Shown here in pieces: positions 40,890 to 52,329 of a stretch of DNA of 64,000 nt. This stretch comes from Trichobilharzia regenti. Its lineage: Eukaryota > Platyhelminthes > Trematoda > Strigeidida > Schistosomatidae. A program made the position numbers and the translations under genes. Under the pieces are notes generated by a model. The model was not told where the DNA came from. It did no database searches and saw only the letters and a program-made list of their open reading frames with translations. Position 1 is the first letter of the stretch; each line of letters opens with the position of its first letter. The stretch lies in contig OX235263.1 in assembly GCA_944472135.2 (NCBI GenBank), positions 18,467,379 to 18,531,378 on the forward strand, read 5' to 3'.

Positions 40890-42300
40890 TTATCACCACT
40901 TATGGTGCCAAGGAGATCGCATATTGTGATCTGGATAATTTTGGTTTGCCCGTCTTTGAATTGAATCATTTTCTCTTTCACCATTCTCCTCTCCTCTATT
41001 AGCTTCCAAGTGTCCATTGAGAGCCATTCCTTGTCTTGTCTCTTCTTTCTTCCTAAAACCGTTGAACACGTTTCGTTGAAAATCACCTTCAGAGAGTTCC
41101 AGCGGTCTACCACGCATGATTGTTCAGTGATGTCACGTAGTGTTTCCTGCTTCGTTCTGATAGTTGCAGTGAAAGTGTCCTTTGTGATTGTGTCCTTCAG
41201 TAATTGAGTGTCGAACTTGCATTGTGGCCTGTCCGCAGCTATCTTCAAGGCTTTTAGGTTCACCTTGAAAGTTCTTTGTACTAGATAGTGGTCTGAACCC
41301 ACATCTGCTCCTCTCCTTGACCTTGTGTCCAGTATGCTCCGTCTCCACTTTCTGGAAATTGAGATGAAGTCTATCTGGTTCTTGGTGTTTCCATCTGGTG
41401 AAATCCATGTTGTCTTGTGTATATCCTTGTGTTTGAACACACTAGCGCCAATCACCATACCATTGAAGGCGCAGAAGTCTGAGAAGAGTTCACCATTGTC
41501 GTTCATTTCGCCGAGGGCCTCACGAACCATGGCGAGTTCTCTTCCTGTGTTGTCTCCTCCCAGCTTCGCATTCATGTCGCCCATCAGGATTTTGATATCG
41601 CCATTTGGGATGTTGTCCATTATTGCTTGTAGTTGTCTGTAGAACGCCTCCTTCTTCTCTTGTTCTGAGACGTTTGTAGGCGCATAACATTGAATGACTG
41701 TAACTTTCCTTCCTTTTGAGTTGAACCTGGCTGTCATTATCCTGGAGGAGATTGGTTCCCACTGCATGAGAGCCTTGGCTGCTGTTGGTGACATCGTGGT
41801 GGCCACTCCCTCGATGTGCTCATGGTTGTCCTCTGGGTGGCCGAAATGGATTACTGTCTCTCCAGTCGGTAGTTGGCACCTTCCACATCCGTTCTATCTG
41901 CTCTCGCAGATTCTCAACACTTCTATTCTATATCTCCTCATTTCTGCGGCTACCTGCGCAGCCTTTCCAGTTTCGTACATTGTTCGAACATTCCACGTAC
42001 CCATCCTTATTTTTGCTTTCATCGAAAGAAAACACATCGGCTGACTGTCTTCCCGAAGGCTTTCACCAGCCTGCGTCACTTCACTTCCCAGATTCCAGCG
42101 AAAAATAAGGTTACTGTTTATATTTTTAGAATTTTTAATATATTGGTGCATTGAAGTTTCTGTAGCGGTTTGGTTGCGTGGAGTTGCTAGCACCACGCCT
42201 CAACCCTCCCTTTTTATCCAGGCTTGGGACCGGCGAGAAAACTAGCAAGCTAGTAGTCTAGGTGAGGTTGAGTGGTTTACGAGCTTGTCATATAGCCTGA
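40890..42300 (-). mobile_element. RTE-clade LINE, 5' half: UTR and apurinic-type endonuclease
   Basis: On the minus strand GTWNVRTMYETGKAAQ and ICESR open the endonuclease. A frameshift follows, then MSPTAAKALMQWEPISSRIM, IQCYAPTN, LMGDMNAKLGGDN (catalytic Asp/Asn), KTTWISPDGNTKNQIDF and GADVGSDHYLV (catalytic Asp-His). The post-endonuclease region ends near ERRMVKEKMIQF at 40.9 kb. RT is absent. The 5' flank (to about 42300) shares GCTACAGAAACTTCA with the plus-strand RTE at 45.9 kb and is probably 5' UTR. Close to, but distinct from, that copy. Confidence 0.85.
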
Positions 42301-42639
42301 TGGTACTGCGTTCGCCAACTGATGTCAGCTCGTGATTGAAACTGTTATCTCATAAGACAAAGTGTTGTATATTTTATTTCGTAGTACATTTTATGACTTC
42401 GACAACAATCCTTTTAGAATTTTACAATTTTTATACGTAATTGTTTAAACACACGAACTATTTTTTAGCTTTTCTGGACCTGTCGTCAAATATTTCGAGT
42501 TTCTGTCCTTAGAAAATTTGTGAATTATGAAATGACAATTAAAATGACTGCTTTTTTCATCACGTTTTTCAACAAATGTCATATAGCCCAAATGAGATAA
42601 TTTAAGAGTGAAGATTGTTTAGAGGATTGCCTCATGTCC

Positions 42640-43440
42640 TTATATCAGTTAGAGAACCATTGAAAACCACCACTGAGTACTAGACACCAGTTTCATTGGC
42701 CTAATTTGGGATTCTTCATCAGTAAGCACCCACCACAGAGGGGTCGAGCCCAGAACCTTCTGATTACAAGGCGAGCTCAAAGACCATTAAGCCACTGGGA
42801 CCCGATCTAGTGGCGAAACCATGAGTTCTAAATTCTGCCGCTTGATGAAATAGCGTCACTACTTCGTAATGTCTTCTTCGGTGAGAAATCGTCCTCACCT
42901 CAAACCTGATGTACCCTTTTATTCATGGCTTCCCAGTAGAATCCCAGGTTAATTGCCTGAATAGGGCCAGTCTTTAGTGAGCATCATATAAATTTCCGAG
43001 TAATGGATTTCGTTTGATTGGTTGGAGGATTTAATCATGAGCTGACATCTGATCTGAGGCTCATCAGTGACTGGCCTTATTCAGGCAGTTAACCTAGGGT
43101 TCTAGTGGGGAGCTGTGACCAACAGGGTACACAAGGTTGAAGGTGAGGCCAGTTACTCATCGAAGAAGACTTCGAGAAGTGGTCGCGCTATGTCGTGAAT
43201 TGGTCAAGACTTTGGATCGGCTTGCAGTGGCTTAGTAGCCTACGAGCTCGCTAGTCTTGTCACCAGAAGGTCGTGGGCTCCAACCTGCTGTGGTGGGTGC
43301 GTACTGACAAAGAGTATCAAACCAGGCCAATGAAACAGCTGCCAAGTACTCCGTGGTGGTTTTTCAATGGTTCTCTAAATGGTGTCAGCTCACGAGGAAA
43401 TCCTTCAAACCACTCAAACGAAATCCCATACCAAAAACAA
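42640..43440. mobile_element. Hammerhead SINE family C, large inverted pair (arms about 350 bp)
   Basis: 42645-43000 (minus orientation) and 43065-43400 (plus orientation) are near-complete copies facing away from each other. Each runs from a 5' region (GGCCTTATTCAGGCAGTTAAC on the plus arm), through the tRNA-like head (CAGTGGCTTAGTAGCC) and hammerhead, to the tail. The minus arm keeps the core CTGATGA and GAAA. The plus arm has ACTGACAAAG, so its core is broken, but GAAA and CAGCTG remain. The centre is a spacer of about 60 bases. It is the longest fold-back of the SINE type here and defines the full family length. Confidence 0.8.
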
Positions 43441-43849
43441 TTCTTGTAAAAATCAACTCAAATAATTGCATCAGTGATAGACATCAGAATCACTGCTGAG
43501 TACGTAGATAAGCGATAGGCTGTAGAATTTTCACTGTACAACTGCACCGAATTAAAACCCATAAAATCATATAATTAAAGAACACGATTTAAGCAAGAAA
43601 GTACGTAAATTCGGTGAATTCTCACCAGGTTTTACAATTACATATTGAAATATTGATCAAAGATATTTAAAACCATTGTGGATCAATAGAATCAGGTAGA
43701 ATACAAGTAGAATGTGTATGTTAGTAAGGGTAGAGAGAAAAATTAGTCTTCTTGTCATATAGCGATTAGATAATACAATAATAATAAAAGTAATAAATTG
43801 TGAAAGTAAGATTAAAATATGCAACCATGGCGTACTATGATATGACACT

Positions 43850-44500
43850 AAAGTTAGTAGTACAGATAAAAATATCAGTTGTCACTGGGAGTGAGAAATA
43901 ACTATTCTGGGTTGAGGTTGAAAGCCCTGGGGCGAGAAAGAGAGATGAGACAAAACATTTTCTGAACACAAACTGGGTTGAGAAGTTTATTAATGCAACT
44001 GCTTCAGTTATGCTTAACAGTAAAAGGCGTATAAACTTAGAGAATCCAGGCAGCAGCTTGTATAGAATTGTGAAAAAAGGCTGAATTTTTATCAATCTTG
44101 CGCTGTGTATCCACAAGGTGCGTCAATGTGGGAATTCTGAATAACTTTACTGATTCTTTACCTAGCCACGTTGGACAATACTAATAAAGGTGACGGTGGG
44201 CTTGATGAGTCCTCCTACCGATGTAAACGGCTCCACAAGAGCAGTTAAACGAAGTAAATGCATCCTGAAACGGCCAGATTTTGGTTGCTTACGCTCACCT
44301 GCTTTGGAATTGTTGGACGAGTGTTCTTTCTGTTAAGTTTCCAAATCTTGACGCCGGTAATACAGCAGATGTGTCACTTTTGAACTGTAAAGTTATATAT
44401 GTTCGTTTCTTCTTCATAGTTTGGAGGCATTTCCCTCTATCTGTTCTCATCATGAAGACTACCAAATTTTTCTGAATATCGGTTCTCAAACAATTAGTTT
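43850..44500 (-). mobile_element. Penelope-like element fragment, linker and GIY-YIG
   Basis: The minus strand reads KKKRTYITLQFKSDTSAVLP (linker), then FTSFNCSCGAVYIGR, THLVDTQ, then ILYKLLPGFSKFIRLLLLSI and TEAVALINFSTQFVFRKCFV. YIGR is intact but frames change between blocks. RT is missing. Confidence 0.7.
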
Positions 44501-45775
44501 TCTAGTGTCCGTATTTCATTGTCTAGTGTTGGGTGTGCAGGCTTTTCCAAAATAAAACATCAGAGTACTGATGAGATCTCGTTTGTATGCAAGGGAAACG
44601 AATGACCCGAAGTACAAATAAAAAGGATGTGTACAGTTATCTGGTGTCACACCTTGAGAAGTGGCTGTTCGAAGTTTAACCACGTTCTATAATTATCATA
44701 AGTGAATTATTCAAATCGATAAAGACGCAAATCTACGAATTTAAATTTTATATGATCAAATATGTCTCAAGAGATAAGATTACAACAAAATATGCATTAA
44801 TTTCATTTGTAGTATATATTAAGATCCAAATGGAACATATAGCTTCAACAGCAAATCTCCACTTATTCTGCACTCCTCTTTAGCTAGTCTCAGGACTGAT
44901 CAAAGCTCTCACCTTCTCCACAGACGGTGCCCTCCATGTCACCTTTGGACTAACGCCTAACTTGTCGTTTCTCATTCGGATTCCCTTTCAGGACTGGCAT
45001 GGAGCTCAATGTCACTCAACGTCCCCTCAAGGTGTGTCTGATCCATCTGAATTCCTTTCGATATACATTTAAATGGCAGTAGGTTCCTGATTGACTCTTC
45101 TTCTGCTATAGCCTATCGTTATTAATCTTTTCTTGCCGACCATCCGATGTTTACTATGGAACAAAATCAGTTGTTAGCAAAAGTCTGAGCACTGCTGGAA
45201 ATGCTTTTCATGTCAAGTCTCTGACTTGTTAGTTATACTTAGTGCATTGGAGTAATATTTAATCAGGCACTGAAAGAATGCCATAAAATTCCATCAAAAA
45301 CTACTTTTTAAATATTATTGCAAATAAATGAAATAATAGTAATAATAATGTCAAACACAAAAATTCAAAACGTATAAAACCATCAGGATTAGTGCGTAAC
45401 TTTTTGGTGTGATATATAAAACTCACATTTCTTTGTTGTTGCTCACCACGAAGTTCTGGAAATTATTGCAATCCGTTTACTTTCGAACACTTAAACTCTG
45501 GATATAATATCATCGACTACTAATACCTATAACAAAGGTTTTGACATTTTGTGACTTTCAACAATAGCGCATATCTATAATTGTATATATTGTTGGATTT
45601 ATATGTACAAGTTGTCCCAAGGCAGTGAGTCTATCTTTTTGGTATCATTTTAGTTAACTGTGCTGAACTATATTGCATGTTCTTGTATTGTATCGTTGTT
45701 GTGGCTTTTTGCCCTCTCTGCTGTGAATTGTTTTACTTTTGCTGGTGTTTTTTGATTGTTTTATCCCTTGTTTTC
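44500..45775. other. No gene seen; GC-richer island at 44870-45070
   Basis: 44870-45070 (CTAGTCTCAGGACTGATCAA, GTGCCCTCCATGTCACC) is richer in G and C than its flanks and may be an old repeat. I find no frame or match within the window. The rest is AT-rich. Confidence 0.3.
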
Positions 45776-45779
45776 CGAA

Positions 45780-48700
45780 TTTAAGGGGAGCAACCCAAAA
45801 AGTCGCTACTCTCTAAACTTTATCTTAATATAACAATTCCTTCCTCAAGCGTGAGGCTAGCAACCCCACCCTGTAAACAAAATTGCTACAGAAACTTCAG
45901 ATCGATTAGCCTCTTTGCACCAAAAGAAAAAGTCTGTGTGGGGACATGGAACGTCCGCACTATGTACGAGACTGGGAAAGCTGCCCAGATCGCAAACGAG
46001 GTGAAAAGATACGGAATCCAAGCGCTAGGAATATGTGAAAGCAGATGGAACGGGAATGGACTCACCAAATTGTCAACGGGTGAGTCAGTGATCTACTCTG
46101 GTCACCCAGAAGATAACCACACGCACATCGAGGGCGTGGCTATCATGATGTCACCAACGGCAACGAAGGCCCTGATGCAATGGGAGGCGATCTCGTCCAG
46201 GATAATGACCGCCAGATTCAACTCCAAAGGAAGGAAAGTGTCAATCATACAATGTTATGCACCCACAAACAACGCAGACCTCGAAAAGAAAGAAGAATTC
46301 TACAGACAACTACAGGCAACAATGGACAATACTCCAGCTGGCGACATGAAAATACTAATGGGAGACATGAACGCCAAACTGGGACCAGACAACACAGGAA
46401 GGGAACTCATCATGGGTAGAGAAGCTCTCGGAGAAATGAATGAAAATGGAGAACTCTTCGCCGACTTCTGCGCCTTCAACGAACTAGTGATTGGTGGCAG
46501 CGTATACAAACACAAAGATATCCACAAGGCTACATGGGTGTCACCAGATGGGCGAACCAAAACCAAATTGACTTCATCTCAATGCTGCTCAAGGAAGTGG
46601 AGGCGCAGCCTACTGGACACAAAAGCAAGAAGAGGAGCAGACGTTGGCTCAGACCACTATCTCGTACAAGGGACAATCCAAATCAAATTAAAAGCTTTCA
46701 GGGAAACAGGAGCTGCAGATAGACCACAAGCCAAGTTCAACACTCAAAAACTGAAGGACCAAGATACAAAGGACATCTTCATTGCAAGCATAAAGGAAAA
46801 AGCTGAGACACAAATCAACACCAGCGAAGAGGTCGGCGTCGAAAAGCACTGGAACAACTTGAAAACGGTGTGGAGTCAAACCTGCATGGAAGTTCTAGGC
46901 AGAAAGAAGAGACAGGACAAACAGTGGCTCACTACGGACACTTGGAAACTAATAGAAGAGAGAAGGATAGTGAAACAAAAGATCATCCAGTGCACCGACG
47001 AGCAACAAAAACAGGAGTTGAATGCAAGCTACAATACACTGAACAAAAGAGTGAAGAAGAGTGCCAGGGAAGACAAAAGAAAATATTATGAAACCATGAA
47101 AGTGAAGCAGAACAAGCTGCAGGCAAAGGAGACCTCGCCACAATCTACCAAACAACTAGGCACCTATCGGGCAAAAGTTCGACACAGATTAAGCCAGTAA
47201 AGGATGACAATGGAAAGTCAATCACCAAAGAAGTGGAGCAAAGAAAACACTGGGCTGAACACTTCAAAAGACTTCTAAATCGACCGCCACCTACAACGCG
47301 CCCAACAATACCAACAACGGAAGCAGAACTACCAGTGAACATCAACGCTCCGACGAAATCAGAAGTCCTGAAGGCAATCAAGATGCTAAAAGCTGGAAAA
47401 GCAGCAGGACCAGATGGAATCCCAGCAGAAGCATTGAAATGGACCCAGAGACAACAGCGGACTTGATGACGCCACTACTGGAGAAGGTGTGGAAAGAGGG
47501 CAAAGTACCCGAGGATTGGAAGAAAGGATACTTATTCAAACTACCAAAGAAAGGAGACTTAAGTCAATGCAAAAACTGGCGCGGAATTATGCTCCTGTCC
47601 ATTCCAAGCAAAATACTAAGCCACATCATCCTGGAGAGAATCAAACACGCCATCTCGGATGAAAAACTTCGACCGGAACAGGCTGGATTCAGGAGAAACA
47701 AGTCATGTATTGATCAAATCACCACACTACGGATCATCATTGAACAAAGCTTGGAATGGCAGTCACCTCTCTATCTCGCTTAACTTCATCGACTTTGAAA
47801 AGGCCTTCGACAGTGTAACGTCGATCGAGAGGTGATTTGGCAACTACTTCGCTACTACGGGGTCCCATCGACAGTTATAAATCTCATTCAACAGTTGTAC
47901 GACAATGCTGCAAGCCAAGTGATCCACAATGCGAATCTTACGGAATCCTTCGACGTGAAGACGGGAGTGAGGCAAGGCTGTCGACTATCACCAATGATCT
48001 TCCTGATTGCAGTAGATTGCGTAATGTGACAGACAGCGGCGGGCAGCGACAAAACAGGCATAAAATGGACCCACACAAAAAAGCTTGGAGGATCTGGACT
48101 TCACCGATGATATATGTCTGATTTCCCACAAACTGGAAGATATGCAAGTGAAAAGCAACAAGTTGGCGATAGAAGAAGCATCAAAGACAGGACTTCACGT
48201 GAGCATAGAGAAAACAGAAGTGATGAAGATTCCTGGCCAACACCAACAGCAACAACAACAACAGACGACAATCAGCCAGCATAAATGGGGGGAACTTGAA
48301 AGAAGCAACCTCCTTTACCTACCACCTAAGCTTGGAAGCATCGTTTCAACTACAGGCGGAACTGACGAGGATATCAAAGCGAAGATCAAAAAATCAAGAC
48401 TAGCTTTCTTTACTCTCAAGTCTGTATGGAGGTCAACAGCACTCAGCATCAAAAATAAGATCTGGATTTTCAACTCCAATGTAAAGTCAGTGCTACTATA
48501 CGGACCAGAGGCTTGGCGAGTCATAAAGAGCATCTCAAACAAACTTCAGACCTTCATTAACAGTTGTCTTCGCTCAATACTCAAGATCAGATGTCCATAA
48601 AATATCAGCAACAGGGATCTCTGAGAGCGAATCAACACAGCAGGAACCAATTGTGTAACAATTAGGCAGGAAGATATGGAGGTCCATCGGTCATACTGTG

Positions 48701-48957
48701 AGGAAACCATCAAGTGATATCAAACGCCAGCGCATCGCTCGAGTGGGACCTGAAAAGGAAGCGGCGAGTTGGTCGTCAGTGTGAGAGTTACTTGGAGGAG
48801 ATCGTGTGAAGAGGAGATGAAAGCATGTGGGCAGACGTGAAGCCAGGTGAAAACTTTAGCACATAACCGAACACAGTAAAGACGTGCATCTGAAGCCTAA
48901 TGTTCCTCTAGGAATTTATGGAAACATCAATAATAATACTCACAGAATTCCTTTCAG
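45780..48957 (+). mobile_element. RTE-clade LINE (SR2-type), nearly full length
   Basis: The order is 5' UTR, endonuclease, RT, 3' UTR with an (AAT)n-like tail (ATCAATAATAATAC, about 48935-48957). After the open endonuclease frame, RT runs through several frames: AGKAAGPDGIPAEALK, EDWKKGYLFKLPKKGDLSQC, LRPEQAGFRRNKSCIDQI, FIDFEKAFDSV, VRQGCRLSPMIFLIAVDCVM, then FTDDICLIS (FADD changed to FTDD; the Asp pair is kept), then EKTEVMK. Frameshifts fall near 47200, 47460, 47790 and 48030. The element encodes machinery for target-primed retrotransposition but cannot do so in this state. Confidence 0.9.
45851..47200 (+). CDS. RTE LINE ORF: endonuclease and linker (RT out of frame)
   Basis: 449 codons are open. 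Endonuclease motifs: GTWNVRTMYETGK (about residue 31), ICESRWNGNG (about 58), MSPTATKALMQWE, IQCYAPTN (about 135), LMGDMNAKLG (about 170), ATWVSPDGRTKT and GADVGSDHYLVQG (about 263), so the catalytic Glu, Asp-x-Asn and Ser-Asp-His sets are all present. The tail is a lysine/glutamine-rich helical linker (RKKRQDKQWL, KKSAREDKRKYYE). The true start cannot be fixed. The frame simply opens at 45851, and the RT follows in other frames. Confidence 0.8.
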   Translation: MRLATPPCKQNCYRNFRSISLFAPKEKVCVGTWNVRTMYETGKAAQIANEVKRYGIQALGICESRWNGNGLTKLSTGESVIYSGHPEDNHTHIEGVAIMMSPTATKALMQWEAISSRIMTARFNSKGRKVSIIQCYAPTNNADLEKKEEFYRQLQATMDNTPAGDMKILMGDMNAKLGPDNTGRELIMGREALGEMNENGELFADFCAFNELVIGGSVYKHKDIHKATWVSPDGRTKTKLTSSQCCSRKWRRSLLDTKARRGADVGSDHYLVQGTIQIKLKAFRETGAADRPQAKFNTQKLKDQDTKDIFIASIKEKAETQINTSEEVGVEKHWNNLKTVWSQTCMEVLGRKKRQDKQWLTTDTWKLIEERRIVKQKIIQCTDEQQKQELNASYNTLNKRVKKSAREDKRKYYETMKVKQNKLQAKETSPQSTKQLGTYRAKVRHRLSQ

Positions 48958-49046
48958 TGAGTCATTTCAAAACTTCATTATTATTTCTAGCCTTCTAATT
49001 GCATCCTAAAACTTTTCAATTCTATGGTAATTTTATTATTACGGAG

Positions 49047-49204
49047 CACTGGAGCAGATATCAATCAAGTAATTTTTGCTTCGATTGTTAGCTTATTGAA
49101 AGCATGGATGCGAAAAGTGGCTATGACTGTTCGTACATTGACTTATCGTGGTTTAATTCTTTACAAAGTCTCAAATCTAGAAATACACTTATACGGTCAG
49201 AGCT
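49047..49204 (+). CDS. Exon-like open stretch, unknown
   Basis: A T-rich tract and ACGGAG precede 49047, and CAGAGCT|GTATAAG follows 49204. The frame reads TGADINQVIFASIVSLLKAW, MRKVAMTVRTLTYRGLILYK, VSNLEIHLYGQS. Composition and lack of repeat similarity suggest host coding sequence. It ends in phase 1, which is compatible with the exon-like stretch at 52216 (joins as TCT, Ser). The acceptor is weak. I do not recognise the protein. Confidence 0.35.
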
Positions 49205-49980
49205 GTATAAGAGTCTGAATTGCTTTTCCAAGCGCAAGCAAATAAGTTAGGGTATAATTCAATTATAATTACAAATAATTCACTACGAGACATTTACAGT
49301 ATTCATTGGAAAGGAATTACCGCTTTTCGTCTGAAAAAATGAATTTTTTTGAACAAAAATTTATAAACATTTTTCTCCAGTCTATTGTTAGTAACAAGAG
49401 ATCAAATTTATGCTAATTTTTGTTGTGTGTGAATTATTATATGACTAATTTAATTAGCGTAAATGTGATTATGAGCATATAACTATTACATATATAGAAA
49501 TAATAACAGAAATAGTAAATGCTCAGCAATTTAAAAAGCCGTGCCCTGCTTAAATCTTGCGCTACCAAAACTCTCACATTTCTATATTGTGTATAAATTC
49601 TGTTGATCGCAGAGTTGTATTCTATTGAAACATGATATCGAGAAGTATTATTTATTCTGGAGGGTATTCAAACAGCTTAAAGCCTGCTTACTCTTAGGTT
49701 TTGTCTATATTTGAAAAAAGGTCAGGTCGTTGGCCGCAATTTTTTCCCGCTCAATACATGAGATAACTGTTCCTGAGTTGTGTCTCCTTGAATCCCAAAA
49801 TGTACTTCTAAACATTTTATAATTTACTTTCAACCGAAAATTGTGGATTTCACGAAGATGACGGAGAAGAAATATCATACGGGATTGGTTTGTGGTTCAG
49901 ATCAGTCAGCATGACATCATGCGATTTATTATCGATCAATATTTTATTTAAAGATCCGCCACGAAGGGAAAATATCATGT
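49205..49980. other. No gene seen
   Basis: AT-rich DNA with no supported feature. If the exon-like stretches at 49047 and 52216 belong together, this is intron. Confidence 0.3.
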
Positions 49981-50052
49981 AATGAACTCCCCTGAAAATT
50001 CTGTATTTTACATATGCAGTGTCTAGGATAAAGCTATTATTATTAGTGACTG
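49981..50052 (+). mobile_element. CR1-like LINE or family E SINE tail, degraded
   Basis: CCTGAAAATTCTGTATTTTAC, shortened, followed by GTCTAGGATAAAGC and TATTATTATTAG, matches the shared LINE/SINE tail seen at 32.5, 54.4 and 59.1 kb. The body upstream is too degraded to tell which element it was. The opposite-strand open frame over this stretch is incidental. Confidence 0.45.
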
Positions 50053-50459
50053 AAATTGTGTCACTTAATCTGATTGAGTAGGAATATATGGGACTTAAGG
50101 TAATAATCCCCACTGAAACACAAAAATACAGAGTTCAGCGAAGAAAATTCTCATTTCAACGATTTATTTTTCATAGTTATACAATCGTATATACATATAT
50201 CTATATGGATAACTAAATAAATAGAGGTCAAACCAAATTTCATTAAACATGCGTGAAAAAGATGATCGGAGAATAAAGTAAAGTATACTCAGAAGTGTGA
50301 ATATGTGAATATAAAATGATGAAGACGACATAAGATGAGTGAAACGTCAAAATATTAGACTAGATAAAATCTTAGAATAAGATGACATAAAGTGAAATGA
50401 AATAAAACAAAAATGGAATAGAGTAGGATAACAAATTTGTTATGTGAATTACAGAGTAA

Positions 50460-51780
50460 AATCAAGACCATGGGGTAACGAAAGCGATCGTACAAATTTC
50501 TTTTGTACACAAAGTTCTGACTTTATGTTATATATACCTAAAGCCTCTGATACACAAACCAAATGCACACATGTCCCTTTCAGCAAACTTTGTCGGTTTT
50601 TGTAGACTATTCTGAACGATGTGTCAGATGCTGTTGGTCATTATATACAAGATGTGTTGCAATATTGATGAATTAATACCTCTACATTCTCCTTTGCTCA
50701 ACCAAACTGGGAGGTGCTCTCGAACGCAGTGGTGGGATATGTTTCTTGAGCAAAGTCCTATGTACCTAACTGCACAAAAGCAGGTGAACATATGAATACA
50801 CATGGAAATAGACAATTGTGGTTACATTTCTTTGACATTAAGGTGTACCACTGGATGTCAAGAGTAGGTTACCCTTAAAGTGGCAGCAAAAACGTTTTCT
50901 CAGTGATCTCTTGGGACGATTTTTAAGTACTTAACTCGTGGTATTACCCACAAATTCTAAGTTTACGTGCTACATTTTTAGCTGCCTTGCCAGTCTGCGT
51001 ATTTCTTACAGATAATATGCTATTGGCCTCTACGAAGAGCAGTGGATACCCGCTCTCACTGAAGGTTTCTTATATTTGTTTAAGTTCATCCAAAACTCTC
51101 CACACCTGTGTTGATATAAAACGGATTAGATTCGTTTTTCTGTCTACTGAGACAAAACTGTAAAAGTTGGTTAGTTGTCCCATCCACATTGATTTTCTGT
51201 AGACAGATCTTTTCAAAGATCAGTCAGCTGTTCTTGTGAGTGGCACACCAAGAGAAGATATTTCTGCTTCAGTTTCATTTTCATAGGTGAACGGGATAGC
51301 AGGATAACTTACATTGAATACTTTCAGGATGTCATTCAAGTCGCAATAGTCGTTGCGAGTAATGAACGTTTCATTCACGCATCTTTCGTAGAAGGTAAGC
51401 CACTTTTGTAATAAGTATTCCAGTACTACTCTACCTACTAGCCAAATAGAAGTCTGCTAGCAGAGGACCAAGTAGCTAACCAATAGTTACTCCATCTCTG
51501 TGTTTGTAGATTTCGTTGTTCGAAAGAAATTGAACATATAAGGTACATCAAAGTATCACTTCTTTTAGGTATGATGTGCGCATTCCTACGTTTAAATTAT
51601 GTAAGACTATGTAATTACAAATGAAGCATACAGTTTCACTTAATTGGACATTGATGAAAAGTGAGTATACATTAAGTGATAACATAGTTTTCGTCGAAAA
51701 AAGAATTTTCACTTTGTTTTCCAAAAGTGTTACTTAACTTCTTGACGTATAGATAGACTTAATTGAAGTGTTCTGCTTTA
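50460..51780 (-). mobile_element. Penelope-like element, heavily broken, RT to GIY-YIG
   Basis: The minus strand keeps, in order, NNEIYKHRDGVTIG then LLGPLLADFYLAS (RT palm near 51.5 kb), the thumb (KICLQKINVDGTTN), the linker, then FTCFCAVRYIGLCSRNIS and REHLPVWLSKGECRGINSS (50624-50815), and the C-terminus LCTKEICTI. There are many stops. The nuclease reads YIGLC for YIGRT, losing the Arg. Confidence 0.7.
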
Positions 51781-51904
51781 TATAAGTAGTGTAAAGAGAT
51801 TAAGAAACTTTTTCACCAATGAAGTTAAATCTTTAAGTTTATAAATCTATGAAATTCAATACTAATCCTTTACTAAAATGAGCTGGGAATGAAGAATTTC
51901 AGTG

Positions 51905-52195
51905 CAAGTAATTTGGTGGATGGGAACTAGCAGTGGTGGGCCCCAGAATTCGCATTCTGTCCTATTATGGTCTCGTCTCCTGGATATACTTGCAATCCCC
52001 AGTAAGTTATGATAGTGTCCTTAGTGAAATTCAAACCCAGTACTTGTTGTTTCAAACACCAAAGTGTTATCCACTGGACAACTTGGGCGACGAGAGCCAC
52101 GTCTTTTGCAGTCAGTGTCAATTATTACTTACCTTTAATTCAATTTTGATTTTCTGTCGTTTGATTAGACTGAAATGTTCAGCCTGTGTTAAAAT
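51905..52195 (-). mobile_element. Sm-alpha SINE, degraded, minus strand
   Basis: Read on the minus strand the order is a tRNA-like head, CCAGGAGACGAGACC (core CTGACGA changed to GAGACGA), AGAA for GAAA, TGCGAATTCTGG, then the family body. On the plus text, TTGATTTTCTGTCGTTTGAT near 52140 is the family tail, which lies on the wrong side for a simple copy. This suggests another rearranged or inverted insertion. Confidence 0.5.
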
Positions 52196-52215
52196 GTTCG
52201 TTTCCCGAAAAGAAG

Positions 52216-52325
52216 CTGCAGTATTGTCTGAGAATTTTCTAAAAGCACCATCCAGCAAATTACTTCAAGATAATCCCTGGACTTCTACTTTAGCGTTCAT
52301 ACTAGGCATCAATTTGTCAACAGAG
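52216..52325 (+). CDS. Exon-like open stretch, unknown
   Basis: TTCGTTTCCCGAAAAGAAG precedes and CAGAG|GTAAAAAT follows. The frame reads AAVLSENFLKAPSSKLLQD then NPWTSTLAFILGINLSTE, ending in phase 0. A longer open frame upstream runs through the alpha SINE and is not coding. The donor is good and the acceptor only fair. It is possibly the next exon after 49047-49204. Confidence 0.4.
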
Positions 52326-52329
52326 GTAA

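Noticed and set aside
40673..40890. C-terminal part of the 377-codon minus-strand frame
   Set aside because: RTE similarity stops near 40.9 kb. The rest is read-through into unrelated repeat DNA.
41694..42154. Several overlapping plus-strand frames of 90-116 codons
   Set aside because: They are antisense shadows of the RTE endonuclease on the minus strand.
49850..50113. 87-codon minus-strand frame
   Set aside because: It overlaps a plus-strand LINE/SINE tail and shows no exon borders or motif.
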